DNA of 64,000 bases from Candidatus Methylospira mobilis. GTDB taxonomy: Bacteria > Pseudomonadota > Gammaproteobacteria > Methylococcales > Methylococcaceae. Position 1 is the first letter of the stretch. Each line of letters starts with the position of its first letter. The notes beneath the pieces are model-generated. The model did no database searches, was not told the DNA's origin, and saw only the letters and a program-made list of their open reading frames with translations. Position numbers and translations under genes: made by a program. Below are positions 1 through 7,899 of the stretch, piece by piece. The DNA is taken from NCBI RefSeq assembly GCF_009498235.1, contig NZ_CP044205.1, positions 1,861,389 through 1,925,388 on the forward strand, written 5' to 3'.

Positions 1-2
1 CG

Positions 3-980
3 TTCGAAAATCACATACGCCAGGTGATTATTGGTCAGGACGGCGCAATCCGATTAATGACGATTGCCGTTTTTGCGCGTGGACATGTATTGCTGGAAGG
101 GGGCGTGGGTGTCGGTAAAACCACGCTGCTGCGGGCAGTGGCGCGCGCTGTCGGCGGCGCATATGAACGTATCGAGGGTACCGTCGACCTGATGCCCAGC
201 GATCTGATTTATTACACCTACCTGGACGAAAAGGGCAAGCCGGGCGTCTCTCCCGGCCCCTTGCTCAAGTACGGTGAAGGATTATCCACCTTCTTTTTTA
301 ATGAAATCAATCGCGCCAGACCGCAAGTGCATTCCCTGTTGTTGCGCGTGATGGCCGAACGCAGCATGACCGCGTTCAATCGTGAATTCGTTTTTCCGCA
401 TCTGCAAGTCTTCGCCGACCGCAATCGCGTGGAAAAGGAGGAAACCTTCGAACTCCCTGCCGCCGCCCGCGATCGCTTCATGATGGAAATACGGATAGAA
501 GCGCCGACCGATCGGGTATTGCTGGATCGGCTGATGGTCGAGCCCAGGTTTCACCATATCGACTCATTGATCGAGACGATACCCGCTGGATTATTATCGT
601 ATACGGCCTTGAATGAACTGGCTGAGACTCTGCAAAATCGTATTCATGTCAGCGAGCGCCTGCGGTCTTATGTTTTGGATCTGGTGCTGGCTGCCTGGCA
701 ACCGCAAAAATTCGGCATCGGATTGGGCGGCGACGCCGAGGGTAGCGGAGAGCTGCTGGACGCCGGGGTCAGCCCGCGTGGAATGAGTTACCTGCTGAGA
801 CTTGCGCGCGTGCATGCGTGGCTGAATGCACGGGATCAAGTCGTACCGGAAGACATACAAACGCTGTTTGCACCGGCTATCGCTCATCGTTTATTTCTGA
901 AGCCGATGTTCGAGTATCGTCGCAACGAAATAATTCCGGAACTGATCAGCGGGCTGCTGCGGGGTATCTCCGCGCCATGA
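3..980 (+). CDS. mxaR: MoxR-type AAA+ ATPase MxaR, 5' truncated by window edge
   Basis: AAA+ ATPase of the MoxR family, known to act with von Willebrand A (VWA) proteins as a chaperone in maturing metal-dependent enzymes; MxaR belongs to the methanol dehydrogenase accessory set. The reading frame is open to the left edge (FENHIRQ precedes the first GTG at 24), and this matches the usual MoxR N-terminus, so the real start lies outside the window. Visible motifs are the Walker A run GGVGVGKTT and a Walker B-like FFFNEINRARPQ. The stop overlaps the ATG of mxaS (ATGA), so the two are translationally coupled. The identification rests on family motifs plus the order R-S-A-C-K-L-D that follows; mxaFJGI would be expected upstream. 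Confidence 0.9.
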   Translation, partial: FENHIRQVIIGQDGAIRLMTIAVFARGHVLLEGGVGVGKTTLLRAVARAVGGAYERIEGTVDLMPSDLIYYTYLDEKGKPGVSPGPLLKYGEGLSTFFFNEINRARPQVHSLLLRVMAERSMTAFNREFVFPHLQVFADRNRVEKEETFELPAAARDRFMMEIRIEAPTDRVLLDRLMVEPRFHHIDSLIETIPAGLLSYTALNELAETLQNRIHVSERLRSYVLDLVLAAWQPQKFGIGLGGDAEGSGELLDAGVSPRGMSYLLRLARVHAWLNARDQVVPEDIQTLFAPAIAHRLFLKPMFEYRRNEIIPELISGLLRGISAP

Positions 981-1822
981 AAGATAAGGAATTTCACTAT
1001 TGCATTCCCTGGCGCACCGCCAATGCGCAACCGGGCGCTCATCCCGGCAGGCAAAGCGGCAGCGGTTTTTTATTCCTGCGTCATGTTGCGTTTATCGACC
1101 ACCCCGACCCGCGCCGATTGGATCTGCGCGCGACGCTGCTCGATCCGCAGCAGGACTATCGGGTGCGCGTCTATCAGCAGCGTTCAAACATCAATATCTT
1201 CGTCATCGTCGACTTATCCGCATCCATGAATCATCGCGCTGAAACATCAAAAATGCAGATGGTTGCAGACTTTATCGACAGTCTGGCATTGGCCGTACAT
1301 CGCGCCGGAGATACGCTGGGCATCATCGGTTACGGAGATAAATCAGAACCCGTGCTATTTGTATCCTCGACCAGACAAGCCGGCATCCTGCACGCCGCCG
1401 CGGCAAAACTGCGGAAATATCAGCCTTCCGGAGCCCATGCATTGGGCTTGCTGCAAGCAGCGAGTTTGTTGCCGAGCCATCGCTGCCTGGTTTTTTTGCT
1501 GTCCGACTGCCATTATTCCATCGTCATCATCAAGCAGGTCATGACTTCGTTATCTCGCCATGACGTGATCCCTGTGGTGATCTGGGGTAACGAAGAACGC
1601 ATGCCGCAGGCAACAGGGATTGCCAACATGCGTGATATGGAAAACGGCCGGGAACGCTTGCTCTGGCTGCGTCCGGCGCTACGATCGCGCCTGCGCGCCT
1701 CCCTGGACGACCGGCGCAGGCTGTTAACCCGCGCTGTCAGCCCGTTCGGCAGAGTGCCGCTGTTTCTGGATGGCGAATTCTCCGCTGATGCGGTCACGCG
1801 CTATTTTTACGCCGGCCGATGA
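977..1822 (+). CDS. mxaS: DUF58/VWA-like methanol dehydrogenase accessory protein MxaS
   Basis: A 281-residue protein of the DUF58 type, which pairs with MoxR ATPases. It contains a VWA-like metal-site motif in VIVDLSASMNH (D-x-S-x-S) near residue 80. An upstream in-frame ATG at 818 exists, but the start at 977 is preferred because it overlaps the mxaR stop as ATGA and gives the normal family length. The mxaA start again overlaps its stop by four bases. Known role: accessory factor for methanol dehydrogenase assembly or activation; the exact biochemistry is not resolved. The assignment comes from the family signature plus its place between mxaR and mxaA. Confidence 0.87.
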   Translation: MKDKEFHYCIPWRTANAQPGAHPGRQSGSGFLFLRHVAFIDHPDPRRLDLRATLLDPQQDYRVRVYQQRSNINIFVIVDLSASMNHRAETSKMQMVADFIDSLALAVHRAGDTLGIIGYGDKSEPVLFVSSTRQAGILHAAAAKLRKYQPSGAHALGLLQAASLLPSHRCLVFLLSDCHYSIVIIKQVMTSLSRHDVIPVVIWGNEERMPQATGIANMRDMENGRERLLWLRPALRSRLRASLDDRRRLLTRAVSPFGRVPLFLDGEFSADAVTRYFYAGR

Positions 1823-2733
1823 TCACGCGATTGTTGCTTTCATGCCTGTGCCTGCTGCCGGCGCAGTTCGCCTCGGCGCAAACCGTGGTTAAATCCATCA
1901 GCATGGAAACGCCGCGCGCATACGGCTATGTAATCGGCGATGTCGTGCGGATACAGGCTGATATCGATATTGAAAAGAACTACCGGTTGGATGGCTCCGC
2001 GCTGCCCAAGTCCGGACTTATCAAGCGCTGGCTGAGTTTGCGGCAGATTCGCACGAAAGTGGAGGAAGGATCAAGCGTTGATCGTTATCGGATCGAACTG
2101 GACTATCAGATATTTTATGCGCCGCTGACAGTCAGGAATCTGACGATACCGGCGCTGGATGTGACGTTTAGCGGAGCAGCCGGTAATGAAGCGCACGCAA
2201 CGCTCCCCGCGTGGGATTTCAGTATCTCTCCACTGCATGAACACGACATAACCGGCGCAAGCGGGTTGCCGGAGCCAAGGACGGATGCCGAACCTGGTCC
2301 GGCGCAAACCGCGACAGACTGGTTGCTGTTCTGGCTAGGCGCCGTAACGGCGCTAATTGCAATGGGCTACCTTGCCTATATCAGGATCGTCCTGATTTTC
2401 TGGATGAGCGGTAAGCACTTTGCCGATGCCGGTAAAGCCCTGCGCCGTATGGAAGCGTCGCCCATGTCCGATCCGCAAATGCGCGCGGCGTTCGTTTGCG
2501 TGCATCAAGCGTTCAATATCAGCAACCAGGGGCCGTTGTTTGTCGAAGGGCTGGACGAGTTTTTTACTCGCAACATGAGGTTTCTGCCGTTGCGTCAAGA
2601 CATAGTAGCCTTTTATCAAGCGTCCTATAGTCTGTTTTTCGGCGACGACGCTCAACGGGCGGCAACTTTCCCGTTAGGGCGGATGCTCAAACTATGCCGG
2701 GACTGCCTGCGCATCGAACGGGAACGGCGATGA
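1819..2733 (+). CDS. mxaA: MxaA, membrane-anchored methanol dehydrogenase maturation protein
   Basis: A 304-residue protein with an N-terminal signal peptide ending near AQFASAQ (about residue 21), a beta-rich periplasmic part and one membrane segment at about residues 168-197, followed by a basic cytoplasmic tail. MxaA is known to be needed for active methanol dehydrogenase; a role in calcium insertion has been proposed. Start and stop both sit in four-base ATGA overlaps with mxaS and mxaC, so the gene lies within one translationally coupled operon. Sequence similarity for MxaA is weak between species, so position in the operon is the stronger evidence. Confidence 0.83.
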   Translation: MITRLLLSCLCLLPAQFASAQTVVKSISMETPRAYGYVIGDVVRIQADIDIEKNYRLDGSALPKSGLIKRWLSLRQIRTKVEEGSSVDRYRIELDYQIFYAPLTVRNLTIPALDVTFSGAAGNEAHATLPAWDFSISPLHEHDITGASGLPEPRTDAEPGPAQTATDWLLFWLGAVTALIAMGYLAYIRIVLIFWMSGKHFADAGKALRRMEASPMSDPQMRAAFVCVHQAFNISNQGPLFVEGLDEFFTRNMRFLPLRQDIVAFYQASYSLFFGDDAQRAATFPLGRMLKLCRDCLRIERERR

Positions 2734-3728
2734 GCTTCGGCGTCGATAATTCCTCGTTGATCTGGGCCGGGCTGCTTGCGCTGCTGCCGCTGATTCGTTC
2801 GCCGTTCCAGAACGTTGCTTATCCCTGGAACGCGCTGTTGCCGCAAGACCGGCTATCTGTCTGGCTGGGTCGCAGCGTTCGTTGCGCCGGTATGATCGCC
2901 ATTCTGGCGCTGGTTTTCGGCATCGCCGGTTTGCATATGAAAGAAACCAGCGTGGAGCGTATCGGCAAAGGCGCCCGTATCGTATTGCTGCTGGATCGCA
3001 GCCGCAGCATGGACGACAGTTTCGCCGGGCGCACGCCATCCGGCGCGGAAGCGGCGAAATCGGCGGTCGCGGAACGCGTCTTATCGGATTTTATAGCCGA
3101 GCGCAAACACGACTTATTCGGTGTCGCGGCTTTCAGCACGTCGCCGTTATTCGTGCTGCCGCTGACCGAAAACCGTGAAGCGGTTCTGGCTGCTGTGCGC
3201 GCGTCTAAACAACCGGGGCTGGCGCAAACCAATGTCAGTAAAGGATTGGCCATGGCGCTGTCCTATTTCGGTGCTGATGGCCGCGAATTATCCGGTGCCA
3301 ACATTATTACGCTGGTATCCGATGGCGCGGCGGTGGTCGATCCGCAAACCGAAGCTTATCTGCGCAGATGGTTCAAGCAGCATCGCATCCATTTGTACTG
3401 GATTTTTTTACGCACAGCCGGGAGTCCCGGCTTGTTCGAAACGCCGCAGAATCCTGATGACGATAATGCCGAGGCGCGGCCGGAACGCTACCTTCATATG
3501 TTCTTTAATGGCTTGGGCGTACCTTATCAGGCTTATGAGGCAGAGAGCCCCGATGCGGTAACGCGCGCGATGGCCGAAATCGACCGTGTGGAAAACCAGA
3601 CCCTGCGCTATTTCGAACGCATGCCGCGCAAGGACATGCAGTCGCCTTGCTACGCTCTGGCTACCCTGGCGCTCGGTTTTCTCTTCTTCGCAAAATGGAT
3701 GGAGGTTAGAACATGCAGCAACGTATAA
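2730..3728 (+). CDS. mxaC: VWA-domain protein MxaC
   Basis: A 332-residue VWA-domain membrane protein. A membrane segment lies near the N-terminus and a second around residues 50-70. The VWA domain follows, with a complete metal-ion-dependent adhesion site start in LLDRSRSMDDS. A third hydrophobic stretch lies near the C-terminus (YALATLALGFLFF). The start at 2730 is chosen over an upstream ATG at 2694 because it overlaps the mxaA stop as ATGA. MxaC and MxaL are paired VWA proteins expected to work with the MoxR-type ATPase MxaR; the pairing here matches that model. Confidence 0.87.
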   Translation: MSFGVDNSSLIWAGLLALLPLIRSPFQNVAYPWNALLPQDRLSVWLGRSVRCAGMIAILALVFGIAGLHMKETSVERIGKGARIVLLLDRSRSMDDSFAGRTPSGAEAAKSAVAERVLSDFIAERKHDLFGVAAFSTSPLFVLPLTENREAVLAAVRASKQPGLAQTNVSKGLAMALSYFGADGRELSGANIITLVSDGAAVVDPQTEAYLRRWFKQHRIHLYWIFLRTAGSPGLFETPQNPDDDNAEARPERYLHMFFNGLGVPYQAYEAESPDAVTRAMAEIDRVENQTLRYFERMPRKDMQSPCYALATLALGFLFFAKWMEVRTCSNV

Positions 3729-4279
3729 AACCGGCTTTAGTTGCAGCCCTGCTCGCTTTTGCCTTGCTCGCCATGCTGACCGGAGCCATGAATTTACGTT
3801 CGTACAGGCTGGAGCGTGACATGATTGCAAGCCTGCTTTCCGGGCATGATCTTAAACTCGAAGAACGGGCGCGAGCAACGTTGCCTGTGCAAATGGCGCG
3901 CGCGCTTTTTCTGTCCAGACACGAGCGTATTGATGAAGCCAGGGATCTACTGAATTATCTGAGCGAACGCGGCGACAGCGCGTCCCGTACCAGCGTCTTT
4001 TACAACCTCGGCAACCTGCTGTTGCGTCAAGCGCTCGCCAGGCTGGAAGCCGACGAAATCGATCAGGCCATACCGTTGATCGCACTGTCAAAAGATGCTT
4101 ACCGGCGTGCGCTGGAGCTCGATCCCGGACATTGGGACAGCAAATATAATCTCGAAGTGGCCATGCGCATTTCCCCTGAAATTGAACGTGTCGATAATAA
4201 TCAGAAGGACGATCAGGAAGAGGGCAATCCTAAAAAGCTTTGGACCACTCTGCCGGGATTTCCTCGAGGACAGCCGTGA
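3713..4279 (+). CDS. mxaK: MxaK, tetratricopeptide-like accessory protein
   Basis: A 188-residue protein with one N-terminal membrane segment (LVAALLAFALLAMLTGAM) and a periplasmic helical part that reads like TPR helices (FYNLGNLLLRQALARLE; AYRRALELDPGHWDSKYNLEVA). It lies in the standard mxaK slot between the two VWA genes. The start overlaps the end of mxaC by 16 bases and has a good ribosome binding site (GGAGG at about 3700). Its stop overlaps the GTG of mxaL. Function is inferred to be assembly of methanol dehydrogenase; no catalytic motif is visible. Confidence 0.83.
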   Translation: MQQRIKPALVAALLAFALLAMLTGAMNLRSYRLERDMIASLLSGHDLKLEERARATLPVQMARALFLSRHERIDEARDLLNYLSERGDSASRTSVFYNLGNLLLRQALARLEADEIDQAIPLIALSKDAYRRALELDPGHWDSKYNLEVAMRISPEIERVDNNQKDDQEEGNPKKLWTTLPGFPRGQP

Positions 4280-5298
4280 ATTGGCGCATACGGGTGAAAT
4301 CGCCCGGCGTGATCTGTGCGGGAACTGCGCTGTTGCTGGCGGTGTTGGCGGTATTGCCATTACATTATCCGTTGCAGCACAAAACCTTCAACTACATCGC
4401 GATTATCGACATTACGCGTAGCATGAATGTCGAAGATTATCGCATCGACAACCGGCGCATCAGCCGTCTCGAGTACGTTAAATCCGGTTTGCGGCTTGCC
4501 CTGAAAACGCTGCCCTGCGGTTCCAGGTTCGGTTTGGGCGTTTTTACCGAACGGCGCGCTTTTGAGCTGTTCGAGCCGATCGAGGTCTGCACGGGGTTTG
4601 GCGAGATAGACGCCTCGATTGCGCAGCTTGACTGGCGCATGGCCTGGGAAGCGGACAGCCGTATCGCCGATGGCCTTTATAACACGCTGGAACAGGTACA
4701 GGGCCGTAAGGCCAATCTGTTATTCATCACCGATGGACACGAAGCGCCTCCGGTGAACCCACGTTATCGCAAACTCCTGGGCCCGTTTCAAGGCAAGGTT
4801 AAAGGCATCATCGTTGGCGCCGGCGCTTTAGTTCCGTCTCCCATTCCGAAATTCGATGCGAATGGCGAGCCGGCCGGCTTTTATAGCGCGGATGATGTTC
4901 CGCATCGCACTACTTTCGGCTTGCCGGAAACGGCGCCCGACCAAATCGAGGGTTACCACGCGCGCAATGCGCCATTCGGCAATGTGCCGGACCGTGGCGC
5001 GGAACATCTTTCCTCGCTGAAAGAAGACTATCTGCGCCAACTGGGCAAAGAATCGGGTCTGCGCTATTTGCGTCTGGAAGCTCCTGATCAGTTTGTTAAA
5101 GCACTGATGCAGACGGATATGGCGCTGTTGGCGCACTCGGACGTCGATATCCGCTGGATACCGGCCAGCCTGGCTTTGCTGGCGCTGTTGCCGCTTTATC
5201 TGTTAGCGCCATTGTCAGCCGGCCGGCATCGGCACCGGCAATATATCGAACGTCTCGGTTATTTTCTTCAAATCAAAAACAGGAGCAAAAAAGTATGA
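4276..5298 (+). CDS. mxaL: VWA-domain protein MxaL
   Basis: A 340-residue VWA-domain protein with an N-terminal membrane segment (ALLLAVLAVLPL) and a second near the C-terminus (LALLALLPLYLLAPL). The metal-site motif is IIDITRSMNV, with Thr in place of the first Ser (D-x-T-x-S). An ATG at 4240 is in frame, but the GTG at 4276 is preferred because its overlap with the mxaK stop (GTGA) copies the coupling seen at the other junctions of the operon. The stop overlaps the mxaD start. Role as for MxaC: partner of MxaR in methanol dehydrogenase maturation. Confidence 0.85.
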   Translation: MNWRIRVKSPGVICAGTALLLAVLAVLPLHYPLQHKTFNYIAIIDITRSMNVEDYRIDNRRISRLEYVKSGLRLALKTLPCGSRFGLGVFTERRAFELFEPIEVCTGFGEIDASIAQLDWRMAWEADSRIADGLYNTLEQVQGRKANLLFITDGHEAPPVNPRYRKLLGPFQGKVKGIIVGAGALVPSPIPKFDANGEPAGFYSADDVPHRTTFGLPETAPDQIEGYHARNAPFGNVPDRGAEHLSSLKEDYLRQLGKESGLRYLRLEAPDQFVKALMQTDMALLAHSDVDIRWIPASLALLALLPLYLLAPLSAGRHRHRQYIERLGYFLQIKNRSKKV

Positions 5299-5819
5299 AG
5301 GTTCTTATTACCCTGGCAGCGATATTATTTTCCCACTTGGGTTGGGCGCATGGCCCGACTCCGCAGAAAGCGTTTGAAAGCGTGGAAATCAATCAGCCGG
5401 TGGACAAGGTCTGGAACGCGGTGAAAAACTTCGGAGAAGTTGCCAAATGGAATCCGGCGTTGAGCAAAAGCGAAAGCGAAGGCGGCAATAAGCAGGGTGA
5501 AAAAAGAACGCTGACTTTCAGCAATGGGCAACAGCTGGTCGAGGAGTTGGATGCCTACGACGATCAGGCGCATGAGTATAATTACCGTCTTGCCAGGGAT
5601 AATGTCAAGGCGCTTCCTGTCAGCTCCTATTCAGCCGTCGTCAAAGTTAGTCCATCCGGCCAGGGCAGCAAAATAGAATGGAAAAGCCGTCTTTACCGCG
5701 GGGATACCGGAAATTTTCCGTCTGACGAATTAAACGACGAAGCGGCGCTTAAAGCCATGCAGGCCTTCTTCAGAAGCGGTCTCGATCAGCTGAAAAAATC
5801 GCTGGAAAGCGGAGGTTAG
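5295..5819 (+). CDS. mxaD: MxaD, periplasmic SRPBCC-fold protein
   Basis: A 174-residue exported protein with a signal peptide ending at GWAHG (about residue 19) and an SRPBCC/polyketide-cyclase-like fold, recognisable from VEINQPVDKVWNAVKNF and the WNPALSKSE stretch. MxaD is known as a periplasmic factor that helps methanol dehydrogenase interact with its cytochrome c acceptor. The start has a ribosome binding site (AGGAGC) and overlaps the mxaL stop as ATGA. It is the last gene of the classical mxa set; the next gene begins three bases after its stop. Confidence 0.87.
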   Translation: MKVLITLAAILFSHLGWAHGPTPQKAFESVEINQPVDKVWNAVKNFGEVAKWNPALSKSESEGGNKQGEKRTLTFSNGQQLVEELDAYDDQAHEYNYRLARDNVKALPVSSYSAVVKVSPSGQGSKIEWKSRLYRGDTGNFPSDELNDEAALKAMQAFFRSGLDQLKKSLESGG

Positions 5820-5822
5820 GCG

Positions 5823-6797
5823 ATGAACCGCATCCTTAGCCGTTTAATGACAGGCCTCGCCATCATCTGCGCCAGTTCGCCAGCCGTTTCCGATACCGTC
5901 TTTGTGACCCTGGAAAAGGATGATGCGCTGGCCATCCTTGATGGGGAGAGCAGCACTCTCAGGAACACGATAAAACTCGGCAAACGCCCGCGCGGCGTCG
6001 CCGTGGACAAGGACGGCAAACGACTTTACGTCGCAGTAAGCGGCGATAACGCCATCCGGATTATCGATACCGGCACGCTGCAGGAAACCGACCGGCTTGC
6101 GGTCGACAAAGATCCGAAAACCTTCGTATTGGATCCGCAAGGGGAGTTTCTTTATGCCAGCAACGACGACGATAATCAGCTTAGCGTGATCGATATTGCC
6201 CGGCATACGGTGGTGAAACGAATACCGGTAGGCGCCGAACCGGAAGGCGTGTCGGTCAGTCCTGATGGGCGCTGGATCGTCTGTACCAGCGAAAGCGGCA
6301 ATATGGCGCACTGGATCGATCGCTCAACTATGGAAGTAAGCGCCAATACTCCGGTTGCAGCGCGTCCGCGCTACTCTCGCTTCACTGACGACGGCAGGCA
6401 ACTGTGGGTCAGTTCGGAGAACGCGGCGGCGCTGGCGATTATCGACGTCGCATCGAAACAGCCGCTTAAAACGTTAATCTTCGAAATCGAGGGCGTATCC
6501 AAAGAAGTAGTCAAACCGGTAGGCATACGTATCGACCGAAGCAGGCATTATGCCTATATTGCTCTCGGACGAGCCAACCGCGTCGCCGTGGTCGATGCGC
6601 AAAAACTGGAAGTCGTCGCTTACCTGCCTGCCGGACAACGCGTCTGGAACATCGAGTTTTCGCCGGATCAGAAGCGTCTGTACAGCGCCAACGGCATCAG
6701 CAACGATGTCACGGTCTTCGATCTGGAACGCCGGGAGGTATTGAGAACGATACCGGCAGGCCTGTCGCCCTGGGGCGTTGCCGTGAAAGAGGATTAG
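5823..6797 (+). CDS. PQQ-associated YVTN-type beta-propeller protein
   Basis: A 324-residue exported protein: signal peptide to about SPAVSD (residue 24), then about seven propeller blades of the YVTN/YNCE type (for example RLYVAVSGDNAIRIID, YIALGRANRVAVVD, RLYSANGISNDVTVFD). Propellers of this type recur beside PQQ-dependent alcohol dehydrogenase genes and are annotated as PQQ-dependent catabolism-associated. It follows mxaD by three bases with an SD (GGAGG), so it is probably the last gene of the mxa operon. No catalytic residues can be assigned. A periplasmic scaffolding or redox-partner role is inference. Confidence 0.8.
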   Translation: MNRILSRLMTGLAIICASSPAVSDTVFVTLEKDDALAILDGESSTLRNTIKLGKRPRGVAVDKDGKRLYVAVSGDNAIRIIDTGTLQETDRLAVDKDPKTFVLDPQGEFLYASNDDDNQLSVIDIARHTVVKRIPVGAEPEGVSVSPDGRWIVCTSESGNMAHWIDRSTMEVSANTPVAARPRYSRFTDDGRQLWVSSENAAALAIIDVASKQPLKTLIFEIEGVSKEVVKPVGIRIDRSRHYAYIALGRANRVAVVDAQKLEVVAYLPAGQRVWNIEFSPDQKRLYSANGISNDVTVFDLERREVLRTIPAGLSPWGVAVKED

Positions 6798-6838
6798 CAA
6801 CAGTGCGAGCTGTCAGCATCTATCGGGCCTGGCCAGGT

Positions 6839-6869
6839 AAAAACGGGGCTTACCAAAAACGGAAGCCCC
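6839..6869 (-). terminator. Intrinsic terminator of pqqA
   Basis: On the minus strand a GGGGCTT / AAGCCCC stem with an 11-base loop is followed by GTTTTT. It starts about 20 bases after the pqqA stop, so pqqA is probably a short single-gene transcript. The hairpin may also slow reading from the plus-strand propeller gene, but no T run follows it in that direction. Confidence 0.75.
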
Positions 6870-6889
6870 ATTATCGACTATACCGGGAA

Positions 6890-6964
6890 TCAGCGGTTAT
6901 AGATGTACATCGTAACTTCGAAGCCGAAACGCAGGTCTTTATAATCGGGCTTTTCCCATTTCAT
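6890..6964 (-). CDS. pqqA: PqqA, PQQ precursor peptide (24 residues)
   Basis: A 24-codon gene on the minus strand. The peptide begins MKWEKPDYKD and ends FGFEVTMYIYNR. It carries the defining PqqA motif E-x-x-x-Y (Glu16 and Tyr20), whose two side chains are cross-linked by PqqE and become the PQQ backbone. The start has an SD, CTGGAG, nine bases upstream. A strong terminator follows directly. PQQ is the cofactor of the methanol dehydrogenase served by the neighbouring mxa genes. No pqqB, C, D or E is present in the window, so this is a detached pqqA copy. It is divergent from the response regulator at 7182 and convergent with the propeller gene. Confidence 0.9.
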   Translation of the reverse strand: MKWEKPDYKDLRFGFEVTMYIYNR

Positions 6965-7181
6965 AACATCAATCTCCAGAGGTGAATAAACAATAGGGTT
7001 TACTTAGCGAACAAATGTTAACCTGCGTAATTCTTCAATACAAACATTAGGGCCGGGAAACCGTCCTGATTAAATCCGGAAATGTTCCCGCCATGGTTTT
7101 ATTGAGCACCCTCCATGCAACGTATCCCGACATAGGCGCCGCGATTCAGGGGCAGATGCGAGATTTACAGGAGCAAAACTG

Positions 7182-7838
7182 ATGTTGAAAATAAAATCAA
7201 AAATAACGGTCATGCTGGTGGACGATCATGCGGTAGTGCGAGCCGGCCATCGCATGCTGCTGTCGCAATACGAAAATATTTCCGTAGTTGCCGAAACGGC
7301 GCGCGGCGAAGAAGCTTATCAACGCTACATCGAAATTCACCCCGGCATTGTGGTGATGGATATCAATCTGCCCGGCATGGGCGGTCTGGCGTCGATACGC
7401 CGTATCCATGGTCGCGACCCGTATGCAAGAATCCTGGCTTTCAGCGTTCATGACGAACCGCTATACGTGACGCGCGCGCTGGAGGCGGGGGCCAAGGGTT
7501 ATGTTACCAAAAGCAGCGCGCCGGAAATTCTGGTCGAGGCCATTATCAGGCTCGCGCAAGGAGATACCTTTGTCGATCCTGAAATTGCCCAGCGCATGGT
7601 GGTGCAAACGGTCACGGGTACCGATCCCTCCTCGCTGCTGGCTACGTTGTCGGCACGCGAATTCGATATATTCCGTTTACTGGTAAACGGCCGTACTACG
7701 CGTGAAATTGCCGAAGAACTGTGTCTGGGTTATAAAACCGTCGCCAATTACGCTACACAGATCAAGAGCAAGCTGAACGTCAGAACGACGGCGGAAATGA
7801 CGTGTCTGGCCTATCAATATGGGGTTTTGAATGGCTGA
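7182..7838 (+). CDS. mxaB: LuxR-type response regulator, probable MxaB
   Basis: A 218-residue two-component response regulator. The receiver domain has the acidic pair Asp14/Asp15, phospho-acceptor Asp60 (VVMDINLPGMGG) and Lys110 (GYVTKSS). A LuxR/FixJ-type helix-turn-helix follows at about residues 152-206 (LSAREFDIFRLLVNGRTTREIAEEL). The SD is CAGGAG. No histidine kinase gene is adjacent, so it is an orphan regulator here. Methylococcales encode an orphan regulator, MxaB, that controls methanol dehydrogenase genes; the position beside mxa and pqqA makes this the best guess. The receiver and HTH assignment is secure, the specific name less so. Confidence 0.7.
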   Translation: MLKIKSKITVMLVDDHAVVRAGHRMLLSQYENISVVAETARGEEAYQRYIEIHPGIVVMDINLPGMGGLASIRRIHGRDPYARILAFSVHDEPLYVTRALEAGAKGYVTKSSAPEILVEAIIRLAQGDTFVDPEIAQRMVVQTVTGTDPSSLLATLSAREFDIFRLLVNGRTTREIAEELCLGYKTVANYATQIKSKLNVRTTAEMTCLAYQYGVLNG

Positions 7839-7899
7839 ACGCGTGTGTTTTAAACCAAGGCGGTTGTTTTGCTTGATAATGCCGGAAGCATGTGGTTTT

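Noticed and set aside
818..976. Upstream extension of mxaS to an ATG at 818
   Set aside because: It would lie wholly inside mxaR; the ATGA overlap at 977 matches the other junctions and the family length.
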